From: Maribacter aquivivus
GTDB taxonomy: Bacteria; Bacteroidota; Bacteroidia; Flavobacteriales; Flavobacteriaceae
Length of the DNA stretch: 64,000 nucleotides
NCBI RefSeq assembly: GCF_900142175.1
Contig: NZ_FQZX01000002.1
Span: forward strand, 229,317 to 293,316
Direction of reading: 5' to 3'
Shown here: positions 37,736 through 47,257 of the stretch, in pieces
Numbering within the stretch: the stretch's first letter is position 1
Layout of the letters: every line of letters begins with the position of its first letter
The notes under the pieces: generated by a model
Told to the model about the DNA's origin: nothing
What the model saw: the letters and a program-made list of their open reading frames with translations, nothing else
Databases searched by the model: none
Translations under genes and position numbers: made by a program

Positions 37736-39067
37736 ATGAAACAATATATAATCATAGCAAGCATTTTATTTGCTCACTTTGCTTTTGCACAGGATGTAGA
37801 AACCAATACCGCCTCTAAAATTTGGTCTTTAGAAGATTGTATTTCTTACGCAATAGAAAATAACATAACTATAAAAGATGCTGATTTAAATACCAGTATT
37901 TCTGAAGTAAATTATAACAAAGCAAAATCAGCTAAGCTTCCAAACTTATTTGGTAGTGCTTCCCAAAACTTCTCTAGCGGTACATCTATTGACCCAATTA
38001 CGAGCGATTATGTTTCTGATCAAATACATAGTACCAATCTTGGTATTAATAGTTCCGTAACACTCTTTCAAGGAAATCAGCTAAACAATCAGGTTAAGCA
38101 AAATCAATTATTAGTAGAGCAGAATAGTTTGTTGGCACAAGAAGCCAAAAACAATATTGTAATCAGCATTCTAGAATCTTATTTACAAACCTTATACAGT
38201 AAAGAGGGGATTAGCATTGCCGAAAACAATTTAAGCGCTTCAGAAAAAGAGGTGCTAAGAGCAAAATCTAGATTAGATGCCGGTACTATTGCATTAAGTG
38301 ATTATACCGAAGCTCAAAGTCAGGCAGCAACTAATAAATACAATGTAATTGCTGCAAAAAATGATTACGAGCTTAACATCATCAACCTAAAACAATTACT
38401 TGAATTATCGCCCTTAGAAGATTTAACTATTGAAACGGTTGATGAGAATCAAGACTTAATAAATTTAGAACTAAACAAAGAAGCTATTTACACCAATGCC
38501 TTAGCGTATTTACCTGAGGTAGAGGCTAGCAAAACAAATATTCTAGTTAACGAAAAAGAATTAGAAATAGCTAAAGGTGGTTATTTACCAACTCTTGCTT
38601 TAACAGGAAGTCTTGGTTCTGGTTACACCAGTATACGTGACAATACTTTTACAGATCAGTTAGATGTCAATTTCAATCAAAGGTTAGGGCTAAGTTTAAG
38701 CATACCTATTTTCAATAGAAATCAGACAAAATCTGCTGTTCAGACCGCTTCTTTTAATATAGAAAAAGCTGAGATTCAGAAACAAACTATTGAGAAAGAA
38801 GTAATTAAAAAGGTGGAAACAGCCTACCAAAATGCACTTTCATCACAGGAACAATTAGTGGCGGCAGAAGTCTCTCAAGATGCAGCAGAACAGTCTTATA
38901 ATCTAGCGCAGAAAAAATATGAGCTGGGCGACTTAAGTACTACCGATTTGGTAATTAGTCAAAACACTTTTACCAATGCGCAACAGAACTATTTACAATC
39001 AAAATACCTAAATATTTTATACCATCAATTATTACAATTCTATCAAGGAAACGATATTAAACTTTAA
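37736..39067 (+). CDS. TolC-family outer-membrane efflux protein
   Basis: A 443-residue outer-membrane factor: signal peptide ending FAFAQ, then the duplicated TolC coiled-coil/barrel layout (WSLEDCISYAIENN at the N-terminus, repeated helical hairpins with QAATNKYNVIAAKNDYELN and AEQSYNLAQKKYELGDLST). It forms the exit channel for a tripartite pump with the adaptor 6 nt downstream and the MacB-type ABC proteins that follow. This starts a long operon that may run to the LytTR regulator at 47076. A weak -7 candidate (CATTTTTG, 37702-37709) and inverted GTGTT/AACAC lie upstream. Confidence 0.9.
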   Translation: MKQYIIIASILFAHFAFAQDVETNTASKIWSLEDCISYAIENNITIKDADLNTSISEVNYNKAKSAKLPNLFGSASQNFSSGTSIDPITSDYVSDQIHSTNLGINSSVTLFQGNQLNNQVKQNQLLVEQNSLLAQEAKNNIVISILESYLQTLYSKEGISIAENNLSASEKEVLRAKSRLDAGTIALSDYTEAQSQAATNKYNVIAAKNDYELNIINLKQLLELSPLEDLTIETVDENQDLINLELNKEAIYTNALAYLPEVEASKTNILVNEKELEIAKGGYLPTLALTGSLGSGYTSIRDNTFTDQLDVNFNQRLGLSLSIPIFNRNQTKSAVQTASFNIEKAEIQKQTIEKEVIKKVETAYQNALSSQEQLVAAEVSQDAAEQSYNLAQKKYELGDLSTTDLVISQNTFTNAQQNYLQSKYLNILYHQLLQFYQGNDIKL

Positions 39068-39072
39068 TCAAA

Positions 39073-40296
39073 ATGAAAAATAAAACAAAAATCATAATAG
39101 GAGGAATAGCGCTGTTGGTCTTAGCTTTTGTAGCATATAGCTTTATAAAAGGTGATGACAGTGTTGCTATTGAAGCGAAAACCATAGCCGCTAAAAAAGG
39201 TGACGTTACCACTATGGTAACTGCAACAGGTACTATTGAGCCTATAAACCAAGTTGATGTAGGTACACAAGTCTCAGGAGTTGTGGAGAAAGTATATGTT
39301 GATTACAATAGTGAGGTTAAAGAGGGGCAATTAATTGCGGAATTAGATAAAACAAATCTTAAAGCTTCCACTACACAAGCACAAGCTTCTTATGACAATG
39401 CTATTAGTCAAAGAAACTATTTGCAAACCATTTATGAAAGACAGAAATCGTTATACGACAATCAGGTAATTAGCAAATCTGATTTTGATGATGCTGTTTA
39501 CAATTACGAAACTGCAAAGGGTACCGTTACACAACGTTTGTCTGACTTGCAACAGGCAAAAACAAACTTAGGCTATGCAAATATCTATTCTCCTATAGAT
39601 GGTGTGGTACTTTCAAGAGATATTGATGAGGGGCAAACAGTAGCCGCAAGCTACAGTACACCTACACTTTTTACCATTGCACAAGATTTACAGGAAATGC
39701 AGGTAGAGGCCGATGTTGATGAGGCAGATATAGGGGTTGTAAAAGAAGGACAACGAGTAAGTTTCACAGTTGATGCTTATCAAGATCAAGAGTTTGAAGG
39801 TGAAGTAACGCAGGTAAGATTAGATCCAACCATTACTTCAAATGTAGTTACCTACACAGTGGTTATCAAAGCTGATAATCCTGATTTGAAACTTAAACCG
39901 GGTTTAACAGCAACTATTTCTATTTACACCCTCGAATTAAAAGATGTGTTATCGGTAGAAGCAAAAGCGATCAATTTTAAGCCTACACCACCAGAAATGA
40001 TGGCATACAACGAGCAGGAGAAGTTAACGGTAGAGCGCCCCAATAATGGACCAAGAACAACCGATGAAGAAGATGTTACCAAAGTTTGGGTTTTAGAATC
40101 TAATGGAGCCATAACTCCGAAAGAAGTAAAATTAGGTGCGAGTGATGGAGTAAAAGTTCAAATTTTAAGCGGTATTAATGAAGGTGACAAATTGGTATAT
40201 AGTTTAAAATCTGAAACTACTCAATCTGGTGCCCCAGCAGGCGGTACAGAAGAGAGTCCGTTTATGCCACAACGCCCAGGAGGTAAAAAGAAATAA
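39073..40296 (+). CDS. macA: Periplasmic adaptor (MacA-like) of ABC efflux pump
   Basis: A 407-residue membrane-fusion protein. It has an N-terminal transmembrane helix (IIIGGIALLVLAFVAYSF), a biotinyl-lipoyl-like region (GTIEPINQVDVGTQVSGVV), a helical hairpin of ~60 residues, the returning lipoyl half (ANIYSPIDGVVLSRDIDEGQTV) and a beta-barrel domain. The C-terminal tail GAPAGGTEESPFMPQRPGGKKK is flexible. Genes for TolC, an ATPase and a MacB permease flank it, so it bridges the inner and outer membrane parts of one pump. The substrate is unknown. Confidence 0.9.
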   Translation: MKNKTKIIIGGIALLVLAFVAYSFIKGDDSVAIEAKTIAAKKGDVTTMVTATGTIEPINQVDVGTQVSGVVEKVYVDYNSEVKEGQLIAELDKTNLKASTTQAQASYDNAISQRNYLQTIYERQKSLYDNQVISKSDFDDAVYNYETAKGTVTQRLSDLQQAKTNLGYANIYSPIDGVVLSRDIDEGQTVAASYSTPTLFTIAQDLQEMQVEADVDEADIGVVKEGQRVSFTVDAYQDQEFEGEVTQVRLDPTITSNVVTYTVVIKADNPDLKLKPGLTATISIYTLELKDVLSVEAKAINFKPTPPEMMAYNEQEKLTVERPNNGPRTTDEEDVTKVWVLESNGAITPKEVKLGASDGVKVQILSGINEGDKLVYSLKSETTQSGAPAGGTEESPFMPQRPGGKKK

Positions 40297-40298
40297 GC

Positions 40299-41042
40299 AT
40301 GAGTAAAGAAATCATAAAAATAGAAGACTTAAAACGTGAGTTCGTCATGGGCACAGAAACTGTTCATGCGCTACGTGGAATATCATTCTCTATAAAGGAA
40401 GGGGAGTTTGTAACTATTATGGGCTCTAGTGGTTCTGGCAAAAGTACTATGCTTAACATATTGGGCTGCTTAGATCAACCCACATCTGGTACTTACGAGA
40501 TCGATGGCGTAAGTATGAAAGATTTAAGTAGAAATGAACTGGCTACAATTAGAAATGAGAAAATAGGATTCATTTTTCAATCTTATAACCTTTTAGCTAG
40601 AACATCCGCAATAGAAAATGTAGAGTTACCATTGTTATATAACAGCAAGGTATCTACAGAGGAGCGAAGAGAACGGGCTATTAAAGCTTTAGAAATGGTT
40701 GGTTTGGGAGATAGATTACATCATACACCTTCTCAACTTTCTGGTGGTCAACAACAACGTGTTGCCATTGCTAGATCACTAGTAAACAACCCAGTAATGA
40801 TTTTAGCAGATGAGGCAACAGGTAATTTAGATACACGTACTTCTTATGAAATCATGTCTTTATTTCAAGAATTGAACAAGAAAGGCATCACCATCACCTT
40901 TGTTACTCACGAGCCAGATATAGCTACGTTTAGTAGTAGAACAATTGTATTAAAAGATGGGGATATCATGCAAGATTATCAAAATCATAAAATACAATCC
41001 GCAGCAGCAGAATTGGCAAAATTGCCTAAACAAGACGATTAA
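40299..41042 (+). CDS. MacB-type ABC transporter ATP-binding protein
   Basis: A 247-residue ATPase. Walker A is GSSGSGKS, the signature LSGGQQQR, Walker B VMILADEATGNLD, and the switch His is in VTHEPD. It is the LolD/MacB class typical of type VII ABC systems. It starts 2 nt after the adaptor stop and ends 2 nt before the permease, so translation is tightly coupled. In E. coli MacB the ATPase and permease are fused; here they are separate genes. Confidence 0.93.
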   Translation: MSKEIIKIEDLKREFVMGTETVHALRGISFSIKEGEFVTIMGSSGSGKSTMLNILGCLDQPTSGTYEIDGVSMKDLSRNELATIRNEKIGFIFQSYNLLARTSAIENVELPLLYNSKVSTEERRERAIKALEMVGLGDRLHHTPSQLSGGQQQRVAIARSLVNNPVMILADEATGNLDTRTSYEIMSLFQELNKKGITITFVTHEPDIATFSSRTIVLKDGDIMQDYQNHKIQSAAAELAKLPKQDD

Positions 41043-41044
41043 TT

Positions 41045-42265
41045 ATGAGACTATTAAATCTATTCAAAATCGCTTTCAAAGCTATAATTCTTAACAAAAC
41101 AAGAACTTTGTTGACCATGTTAGGCATTATCATTGGCGTAGCTTCTGTAATTGCTATGTTGGCTATTGGTGAAGGTTCTAAAGAGAGTATTAGAAGTACC
41201 ATTTCAAATATGGGATCTAATATGATTACTATACGTCCTGGGGCAGATGATAGAGGTCCTGCAAGGGGTAGTGGTGGTGATGTGCAAACTCTAACGCTTG
41301 CTAATTATGAAACGATAAAAAATCAATCTACACTTCTAAGTTATATAACACCTATTGTTAATGGTGGCGGACAAGTAATAAACGGTGCCAATAACTGGCC
41401 AAGTACCATCTATGGTGTTAACCCAGAATATTTGGAGATAAAAGTTGTGGGGCTTCAAAGTGGTAGCATGTTTACCGATGCCGAAGTAAAATCTGCCTCT
41501 AAAGTTGTTGTTCTTGGGCAAACCGTTGTAGACAATGTATTTCCTGATGGTCAAGACCCTGTTGGTCAAATGATTCGTTTTGATAATATCCCGTTTAAAG
41601 TTATTGGAGTATTAGAAGAAAAAGGGGAGAATACATTTGGGCAGGATCAAGATGATGTGGTTATCGCGCCTTACACCACGGTACAAAAACGCATTTTGGC
41701 TATTGATTATTTGAATCAGATAATGGCATCTGCCATTAGTGAAGATGATGCACCCGATGCTGTAATAGAGGTTACCGACATTTTACGTGCAGAACATAAG
41801 TTAATGTATACCGAAGATGATGATTTTACGGTTCGTTCCATGGAGGAGCTAATTTCAACATTTAGCTCTACCAGTGAAATGCTTACTATTCTTTTAGTTG
41901 CAGTTGCCAGTATTTCATTATTAATTGGTGGTATAGGTATTATGAATATAATGTATGTATCGGTAAAAGAGCGAACAAAAGAAATAGGACTTCGTATGGC
42001 TGTTGGCGGTAAAGGTTCTGATATTTTGATGCAATTTCTTATTGAAGCAATTTTAATAAGTATTACTGGTGGACTACTTGGTGTAATCTTAGGTTTAGGT
42101 GCTACCGTTTTTATAGAAAAGTTCTTACATTGGCCTACAAGTGTGGCACTGTATTCAATAATAATATCGTTTGCCGTTTGTGCAGTAACAGGTATTTTCT
42201 TTGGATGGTATCCTGCAAGAAAAGCATCGTCACTAGATCCTATCACAGCATTACGTTATGAATAA
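41045..42265 (+). CDS. MacB-type ABC transporter permease
   Basis: A 406-residue membrane protein: one N-terminal helix (TLLTMLGIIIGVASVIAMLAIG), a large periplasmic domain (residues 45-275), and three C-terminal helices with the FtsX-like signature (IGIMNIMYVSVKERTKEIGLRMAVGGK). This is the mechanotransmission-type (type VII) exporter fold. It works with the ATPase, MacA and TolC genes upstream. A LytS kinase begins 6 nt later, suggesting the pump and sensor are coregulated; LytS/LytTR-controlled pumps are known in other Bacteroidota. Confidence 0.92.
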   Translation: MRLLNLFKIAFKAIILNKTRTLLTMLGIIIGVASVIAMLAIGEGSKESIRSTISNMGSNMITIRPGADDRGPARGSGGDVQTLTLANYETIKNQSTLLSYITPIVNGGGQVINGANNWPSTIYGVNPEYLEIKVVGLQSGSMFTDAEVKSASKVVVLGQTVVDNVFPDGQDPVGQMIRFDNIPFKVIGVLEEKGENTFGQDQDDVVIAPYTTVQKRILAIDYLNQIMASAISEDDAPDAVIEVTDILRAEHKLMYTEDDDFTVRSMEELISTFSSTSEMLTILLVAVASISLLIGGIGIMNIMYVSVKERTKEIGLRMAVGGKGSDILMQFLIEAILISITGGLLGVILGLGATVFIEKFLHWPTSVALYSIIISFAVCAVTGIFFGWYPARKASSLDPITALRYE

Positions 42266-42271
42266 ATAATT

Positions 42272-43306
42272 ATGTACAAGAATAAAAAAATAATCATAGT
42301 TCAGCATCTACTAATATGGCTGGTGCTGTTCAGCATACCTTTTGTTTTATCATACGGTCAAGAATTGGACAATAACAGATTAATTGCCCATTTTTTAATA
42401 CCGATGCTGTTCTATGCAATTATATTTTATCTGAATTTTTTCATACTAATTGACAAATTCCTTTTCTCGAATAAAACGGTAGTATTTATTCTTATCAATT
42501 TAGTGATTATCGGTTTTTTTATTTTGATGAAAGAATTTATTGAGGATAATTATTTTGCCGAACTCATAAAGAAACGTCCGCCAGAGGATAATAGGGAAGG
42601 ACCTCCATTTAAACTGTTCTTATATGTTCAAATGTTATCCTATGCTGCTCCTTTACTTTTTTCAATAGCCATTAAGACCACTAAAAGATGGGTTAAAACT
42701 GAAGCAGAGAAAAAGGAAGCGGATAACTTTAAATTACAAACGGAACTGCAACATCTTAGATATCAGCTACAACCCCATTTCTTTTTTAATTCTTTGAATA
42801 ATATATATTCGCTCGTAGATATATCTCCAGATAAAGCAAAATCTACTATTCATAGTTTAGGCAAGCTAATGCGCTATTTGTTATATGAAACAAGTACTGA
42901 ATTAGTTCCTCTTTCAAAGGAAATTGAATTCATGAGAAAGTATATCGACTTAATGAATCTTCGTTTAACAGATAAAACAACTGTAGAATCTAGCTTTCCA
43001 ATTAGTGAACCACAGACTAAAATTGCTCCGCTACTGTTCATTTCTCTAATTGAAAATGCTTTTAAACATGGGGTTTCTGCCAGTAAAGAGAGTGTAATTT
43101 CAATAGATATGACTACTAATGAAAATGTAGTGATTTTTAAAATTGAGAATTACAATTTCCCTAAACAAATAAATGATAAAAGTGGTTCTGGTATTGGTCT
43201 ACCCAACCTTAAGAAAAGATTAGAGTTATTATACCCTGGCAAACATCTTTTTCAGCAAGAAATCAAGAACGGAATTTATTCTGTGTATTTAAAAATTGAA
43301 ATTTAA
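42272..43306 (+). CDS. LytS-type sensor histidine kinase
   Basis: A 344-residue kinase with four N-terminal transmembrane helices (to about 135) and a His_kinase domain of the LytS/YehU class: LQHLRYQLQPHFFFNSLNNIYSL with phosphoacceptor His169, and an N-box LIENAFKHGVS and GSGIGLPNLKKRL. A 20-residue Pro-rich loop (KKRPPEDNREGPPFK) lies between helices 3 and 4 on the predicted outer side. There is no large sensor domain, so the membrane helices and loop probably sense the signal. Its likely partner, the LytTR regulator at 46339, lies three genes downstream. The other kinase at 49274 is its paralogue. Confidence 0.9.
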   Translation: MYKNKKIIIVQHLLIWLVLFSIPFVLSYGQELDNNRLIAHFLIPMLFYAIIFYLNFFILIDKFLFSNKTVVFILINLVIIGFFILMKEFIEDNYFAELIKKRPPEDNREGPPFKLFLYVQMLSYAAPLLFSIAIKTTKRWVKTEAEKKEADNFKLQTELQHLRYQLQPHFFFNSLNNIYSLVDISPDKAKSTIHSLGKLMRYLLYETSTELVPLSKEIEFMRKYIDLMNLRLTDKTTVESSFPISEPQTKIAPLLFISLIENAFKHGVSASKESVISIDMTTNENVVIFKIENYNFPKQINDKSGSGIGLPNLKKRLELLYPGKHLFQQEIKNGIYSVYLKIEI

Positions 43307-43337
43307 AATACTGAAAAAGAATATAGAACCCCAATCA

Positions 43338-44669
43338 ATGAATCAGACAAAATATACATTTCTAATTTGCATTTTTCTTCTAATAAGTAATTCTATTATT
43401 GCTCATGAAGGCGGACATGGAATTCCATCCAAACAATGGGAGTTAACTTCAAATGAACTATTCAAGGCTGATTTCATTTCATGTGAAAATGGTGAAGTTT
43501 GGCTTATGGACGGCAACCATAGTATTCAAACTTTTCAAATTAAAGACTTTGCAGAAGCTGATCAAGACTATATTAAAAGTAAAAATGAGTTCATTCATTC
43601 ATTAAATAGTAGAACAGCTATTCAACCTGATTCACAATCGCTATCAATTTTTGATTGGGCGCTTATTGGTTTCGGTATTCTTCTTTTGTCTTTTTCTGTT
43701 TTTAAGCTGATGAAACGAAAAACAGTAGTGTACCTAACACATGGAGTACTTCGTTTAGGGGTTATTTTGATTGTATCCTGTAAAAATGTGAATTCTACTA
43801 AAACCACTAATTTAGAAGTACCAGAAAACAACGTTGCAGAGATGCGAGCTTTTTTTGAGAGATTTGAAGGTGTCAGTACACATTCGGACGAAAACTATCT
43901 TTATGTTTCATCCAATGGGCTACCAGATCATGATATGATGGTTGGTATTACAAACTGGCAACAACAAGTGCCTATTAAGCAAAATTATACCGGTGGCAAT
44001 AGTTGGGCAATACCTACACATCCAAAAATGGCTGAACACCCGTTATCTACAAAAACCAATTTGTTAAAAGGAGCAATTGCTGTTGCGGTGAATGGAATAC
44101 CCATTTTCAACCCTTTAAATAACAGAGGCGAAGATGCCAACGCTATTGGAGAATTAGATAATTGGGGCGGACATTGTGGTCGTGCAGATGATTATCACTA
44201 CCATTTACCACCTCTACATTTGCAGGACCAAGTTGGTGCGGGGAACCCAGTTGCTTATGCAGTAGATGGTTTTCCGGTTTATGGAGAAACCACAGATACA
44301 TTAGATGAATATTTAGGAAAAACAAATTCAGATGGTTCGTATCAATATCACACCATTAAAGAATATCCCTATTTCATTGCAGGTATGCGGGGCGAAGTAC
44401 AATTAGACCCAAAAACAAAAGCACCTGAAAACCAAGTGTATCCGCAACCTAGAACACAAGAATTAAGACCTGCGTTAAGACCGTTACGAGGTGCGGAGAT
44501 TATTGATTTTAAGTCCTTAGGAGAAAACTCATATTCCTTAACCTACAGTTTAGATTCCAAAGAATATATTATCAATTATAATTGGGATAGCGAAGATAAT
44601 TATAGCTATCAATTTATAAATCCTGATGGTACTTCAACTGTTGAAAACTATAAACCAAGAGAAAAATGA
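43338..44669 (+). CDS. YHYH-domain protein with internal transmembrane segment
   Basis: A 443-residue protein. I start it at MNQTKYTF, which gives a clear signal peptide ending NSIIAHEGG; a reading from 43296 would overlap the kinase. Residues 22-115 are a soluble region with His-rich HEGGHGIP. A transmembrane helix (WALIGFGILLLSFSVFKLM) and a second hydrophobic stretch with the lipobox-like ILIVSC follow. From about 190 comes the YHYH domain with DDYHYHLPP (Y286-H289), NGIPIFNP and YAVDGFPVYGE. It could be two ancestral proteins fused. It overlaps the next gene by 4 nt (ATGA). Confidence 0.8.
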   Translation: MNQTKYTFLICIFLLISNSIIAHEGGHGIPSKQWELTSNELFKADFISCENGEVWLMDGNHSIQTFQIKDFAEADQDYIKSKNEFIHSLNSRTAIQPDSQSLSIFDWALIGFGILLLSFSVFKLMKRKTVVYLTHGVLRLGVILIVSCKNVNSTKTTNLEVPENNVAEMRAFFERFEGVSTHSDENYLYVSSNGLPDHDMMVGITNWQQQVPIKQNYTGGNSWAIPTHPKMAEHPLSTKTNLLKGAIAVAVNGIPIFNPLNNRGEDANAIGELDNWGGHCGRADDYHYHLPPLHLQDQVGAGNPVAYAVDGFPVYGETTDTLDEYLGKTNSDGSYQYHTIKEYPYFIAGMRGEVQLDPKTKAPENQVYPQPRTQELRPALRPLRGAEIIDFKSLGENSYSLTYSLDSKEYIINYNWDSEDNYSYQFINPDGTSTVENYKPREK

Positions 44670-45265
44670 AATATTCAAAGTTTATAGTTCCCTTTCTTTT
44701 TATTTGCTTATTGTCTTGTAAAAATAGTAACAGAGAAATAACAGAAGTAAATCATGATGACTTTAAAACCATACATTCAGATTTTAAACTAACTAGTATC
44801 GCCATAAAGAATGGTGTTTTACTTGATGATTATAAATGTGAAGAGAAGGTCAATGATGTTGAAAATTCCATTCCTCTTTCATGGAAAAATGTTCCTGAAG
44901 GCACTAAATCGTTAGCAATTGTCATGTATCATTATCCAAAGAAAAATGATAGAACAGAGATTAATTCATATCTGCTATTATGGGATATAAATCCAGAAAC
45001 CTCAGGAATACCATATAAAATGGCTTCCAAAGGAAATTGGTTTATGGGAGTCAATAAAGATGGTACTGCCATATCTTACACATCTCCCTGCTCTCGTGGA
45101 AAAGGCAAGCATGAGTATACTATAGCTCTTTACGCCCTTTCAGAAACGCCAAGTAGTTTACCAAAAAAACATAGTTTAAACGTAGATTACAATGTATTTA
45201 AGAATGCATTGGCTACGGTTAAAATTATTGATAGAACAACATTAACCTTTATAGACTCAAATTAA
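44666..45265 (+). CDS. PEBP/YbhB-family lipoprotein
   Basis: A 199-residue lipoprotein with signal and lipobox (FICLLSC). The mature domain has the phosphatidylethanolamine-binding protein/Raf kinase inhibitor-like pattern (FKLTSIAIKNGVL, IPLSWKNVPEGTKSLAIVMYH, YTSPCSRGKGKHEYTIALYAL). Bacterial YbhB/YbcL proteins have a small anion pocket; their roles are poorly known. It starts in the last codon of the YHYH gene (ATGA overlap), so the two are translationally coupled, and the next lipoprotein starts 13 nt downstream. Confidence 0.85.
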   Translation: MKYSKFIVPFLFICLLSCKNSNREITEVNHDDFKTIHSDFKLTSIAIKNGVLLDDYKCEEKVNDVENSIPLSWKNVPEGTKSLAIVMYHYPKKNDRTEINSYLLLWDINPETSGIPYKMASKGNWFMGVNKDGTAISYTSPCSRGKGKHEYTIALYALSETPSSLPKKHSLNVDYNVFKNALATVKIIDRTTLTFIDSN

Positions 45266-45278
45266 AAATAACAATTAA

Positions 45279-46295
45279 ATGATATACTTAAAGAACACTT
45301 TACTACTCTTTGTTTTCGCTTCTTTAACGATGACAGCTTGTAAAAACGGTCAAAACAGTAAAAATACAACACCTGATAATTCAAAAACTTATACAGGAAC
45401 AGCATCTGTATCTCAAGGGCCAGCAACCGTTATTACTGAAAACATTTTTGAGTGTGATAGGGGTAGAGAAGCACCAATTGGAATATCTACAGCAACAGAT
45501 GGTAGTGAATGGTCGGTTCCCGCAGAAGTAAATTTTACCGATGATAACTTTCCTTTTGCATCAGATTTATTTAATCCGTGTACAAAGGTAGAATATACAT
45601 CTGCAGATGAAGCATTAGCCGCTTTAGACGGAACAGATATTATTGAGGTTGATTCTGATGGTGAAGTAATTACAGCATACATATTTGCCGATAACTATTT
45701 TGAAATGTACATTAATGGTGTTGCAGTAGGTAAAGACAATGTTCCTTTTACTCAATTCAATTCTAATATCGTTCGTTTTAAGGTGAAAACACCTTTTACT
45801 ATAGCCATGAAATTAGTAGACTGGGAAGAAAATAGTGGTTTGGGATCAGAAGCCAATAGGGGGCAAGCGTTTCATCCAGGAGATGGTGGTATGGTCGCTG
45901 TTTTTAAAAATTCTAAAGATGATATAATTGCTACTACAAACTCTGCCTGGAAAGCCCAAACATTTTACACAGCACCTTTAAAGGATTTGTCTTGTGCTTC
46001 TGAAGAAGGATCTTTAAGATTAAGTGATGCTTGCAGTACTGAAGATTCTAATGATGGTACTTCTTATTATGCTTTGCATTGGAAAACACCATCAAATTGG
46101 GAATCGGCAGATTTTGATGATAGCGATTGGCCAAATGCAACCGAGTTTTCAAATAATACCATAGGTGTGGATAATAAACCTGCGTATACTAACTTTATAG
46201 ATGTGTTTGATAATAATGAAGAAGATGCTCAATTTATATGGTCAACAAATGTAATTTTAGATAACGAAGTATTAGTTAGATATACCGTAAAATAA
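45279..46295 (+). CDS. Lipoprotein of unknown function (lectin-like C-terminus)
   Basis: A 338-residue lipoprotein with lipobox SLTMTAC. Cys-containing segments (ECDRGREAP, FNPCTK, LSCASEEG, SDACSTED) may form disulfides. The C-terminal part (WESADFDDSDWPNATEF) resembles galactose-binding/jelly-roll modules, and the central ADNYFEMYINGVAVG repeats this kind of strand. I do not recognise the whole protein. Proteins of this kind are often seen beside YHYH and CotH genes; here it is in an operon with a YHYH protein and a LytTR regulator. Confidence 0.6.
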   Translation: MIYLKNTLLLFVFASLTMTACKNGQNSKNTTPDNSKTYTGTASVSQGPATVITENIFECDRGREAPIGISTATDGSEWSVPAEVNFTDDNFPFASDLFNPCTKVEYTSADEALAALDGTDIIEVDSDGEVITAYIFADNYFEMYINGVAVGKDNVPFTQFNSNIVRFKVKTPFTIAMKLVDWEENSGLGSEANRGQAFHPGDGGMVAVFKNSKDDIIATTNSAWKAQTFYTAPLKDLSCASEEGSLRLSDACSTEDSNDGTSYYALHWKTPSNWESADFDDSDWPNATEFSNNTIGVDNKPAYTNFIDVFDNNEEDAQFIWSTNVILDNEVLVRYTVK

Positions 46296-46338
46296 ATACA
46301 GAAAAAATCTTTTAGACTATTAAAATTAGAAACCTGAT

Positions 46339-47076
46339 ATGGAAAGCATACAAATTACTTGCATAATTGTTGACGATGAGCCTATGGCTGTTAACCTAGT
46401 AGAAAGTTATGTAGAGAAAACTCCGTATTTAACATTGAAAAAGAAATGCAATAGCGCCATAGAAGCCATGCAGTTTTTAAATACTGAGAAAGTAGACTTA
46501 TTATTTCTGGACATTCAAATGCCGGATTTAACTGGAATAGAATTTTCTAAAATGCTTCCAAAACATTCTAGAGTAATTTTTACAACTGCTTTTGACCAAT
46601 ATGCATTAGAAGGTTTTAAAGTGGAGGCTTTAGATTATTTGCTAAAACCGTTTGATTATGCCGAGTTCTTAACCGCTGCCAACAAAGCCTTAGAATGGTT
46701 CTCTTTGGTAAAAGGCAATACACAACCTTCTGTAGTATCTGATGAAAAGGAATTCCTTTTTGTAAAATCAGAATACAAACAATTGCGCATTAAATTGGCT
46801 GACGTCCAATATTTTGAAGGTCTGAAGGACTACATAAAAATATGGATAAAAGATAACCCTAAGCCAATTCTAACCTTAATGAGTTTAAAGAGTTTAGAAG
46901 AAGAATTACCCAACTCTAATTTTATGCGTGTACACCGCTCTTTTATTGTATCTCTAAAGTATGTTGAAGTAATTGAGCGTAGTCAAATCATTATCAACAA
47001 ACAACGCATCACCGTTTCTGAACAATACAAGCCCCGGTTTTTAGAATATATAAATGATAATTCATTGAATAATTAA
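46339..47076 (+). CDS. LytTR-family response regulator
   Basis: A 245-residue regulator: receiver domain with phosphoacceptor D58 (LLFLDIQMPDLTG), then a LytTR DNA-binding domain (FVKSEYKQLRIKLADVQYFEGLKDYIKI ... FMRVHRSFIVSLKYV). It is the probable partner of the LytS kinase at 42272, in the same operon though separated by three genes. LytTR proteins bind direct repeats about 21 bp apart, usually upstream of the -35 region. Its targets may include this operon or the EF-hand/CotH locus. It is similar to the regulator at 48607. Confidence 0.92.
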   Translation: MESIQITCIIVDDEPMAVNLVESYVEKTPYLTLKKKCNSAIEAMQFLNTEKVDLLFLDIQMPDLTGIEFSKMLPKHSRVIFTTAFDQYALEGFKVEALDYLLKPFDYAEFLTAANKALEWFSLVKGNTQPSVVSDEKEFLFVKSEYKQLRIKLADVQYFEGLKDYIKIWIKDNPKPILTLMSLKSLEEELPNSNFMRVHRSFIVSLKYVEVIERSQIIINKQRITVSEQYKPRFLEYINDNSLNN

Positions 47077-47257
47077 GATTCAAAATTGATATCATTACTA
47101 GAAAATAGCCATCAACCCCTATAACTACTCTAGATGATTTATTTTCGAAAAGCACCATCATTTTTTTCTAGAACTTGTTTAATTGAGTTAATCAAATATT
47201 GAATCTCATTAATGCTACCCATGTGCAGTAGCTAACTTTATTTTAAATTAAAATGTA

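Noticed and set aside
43296..43337. Start of the YHYH gene inside the end of the kinase gene
   Set aside because: It would place 14 non-signal residues before a perfect signal peptide beginning at 43338.
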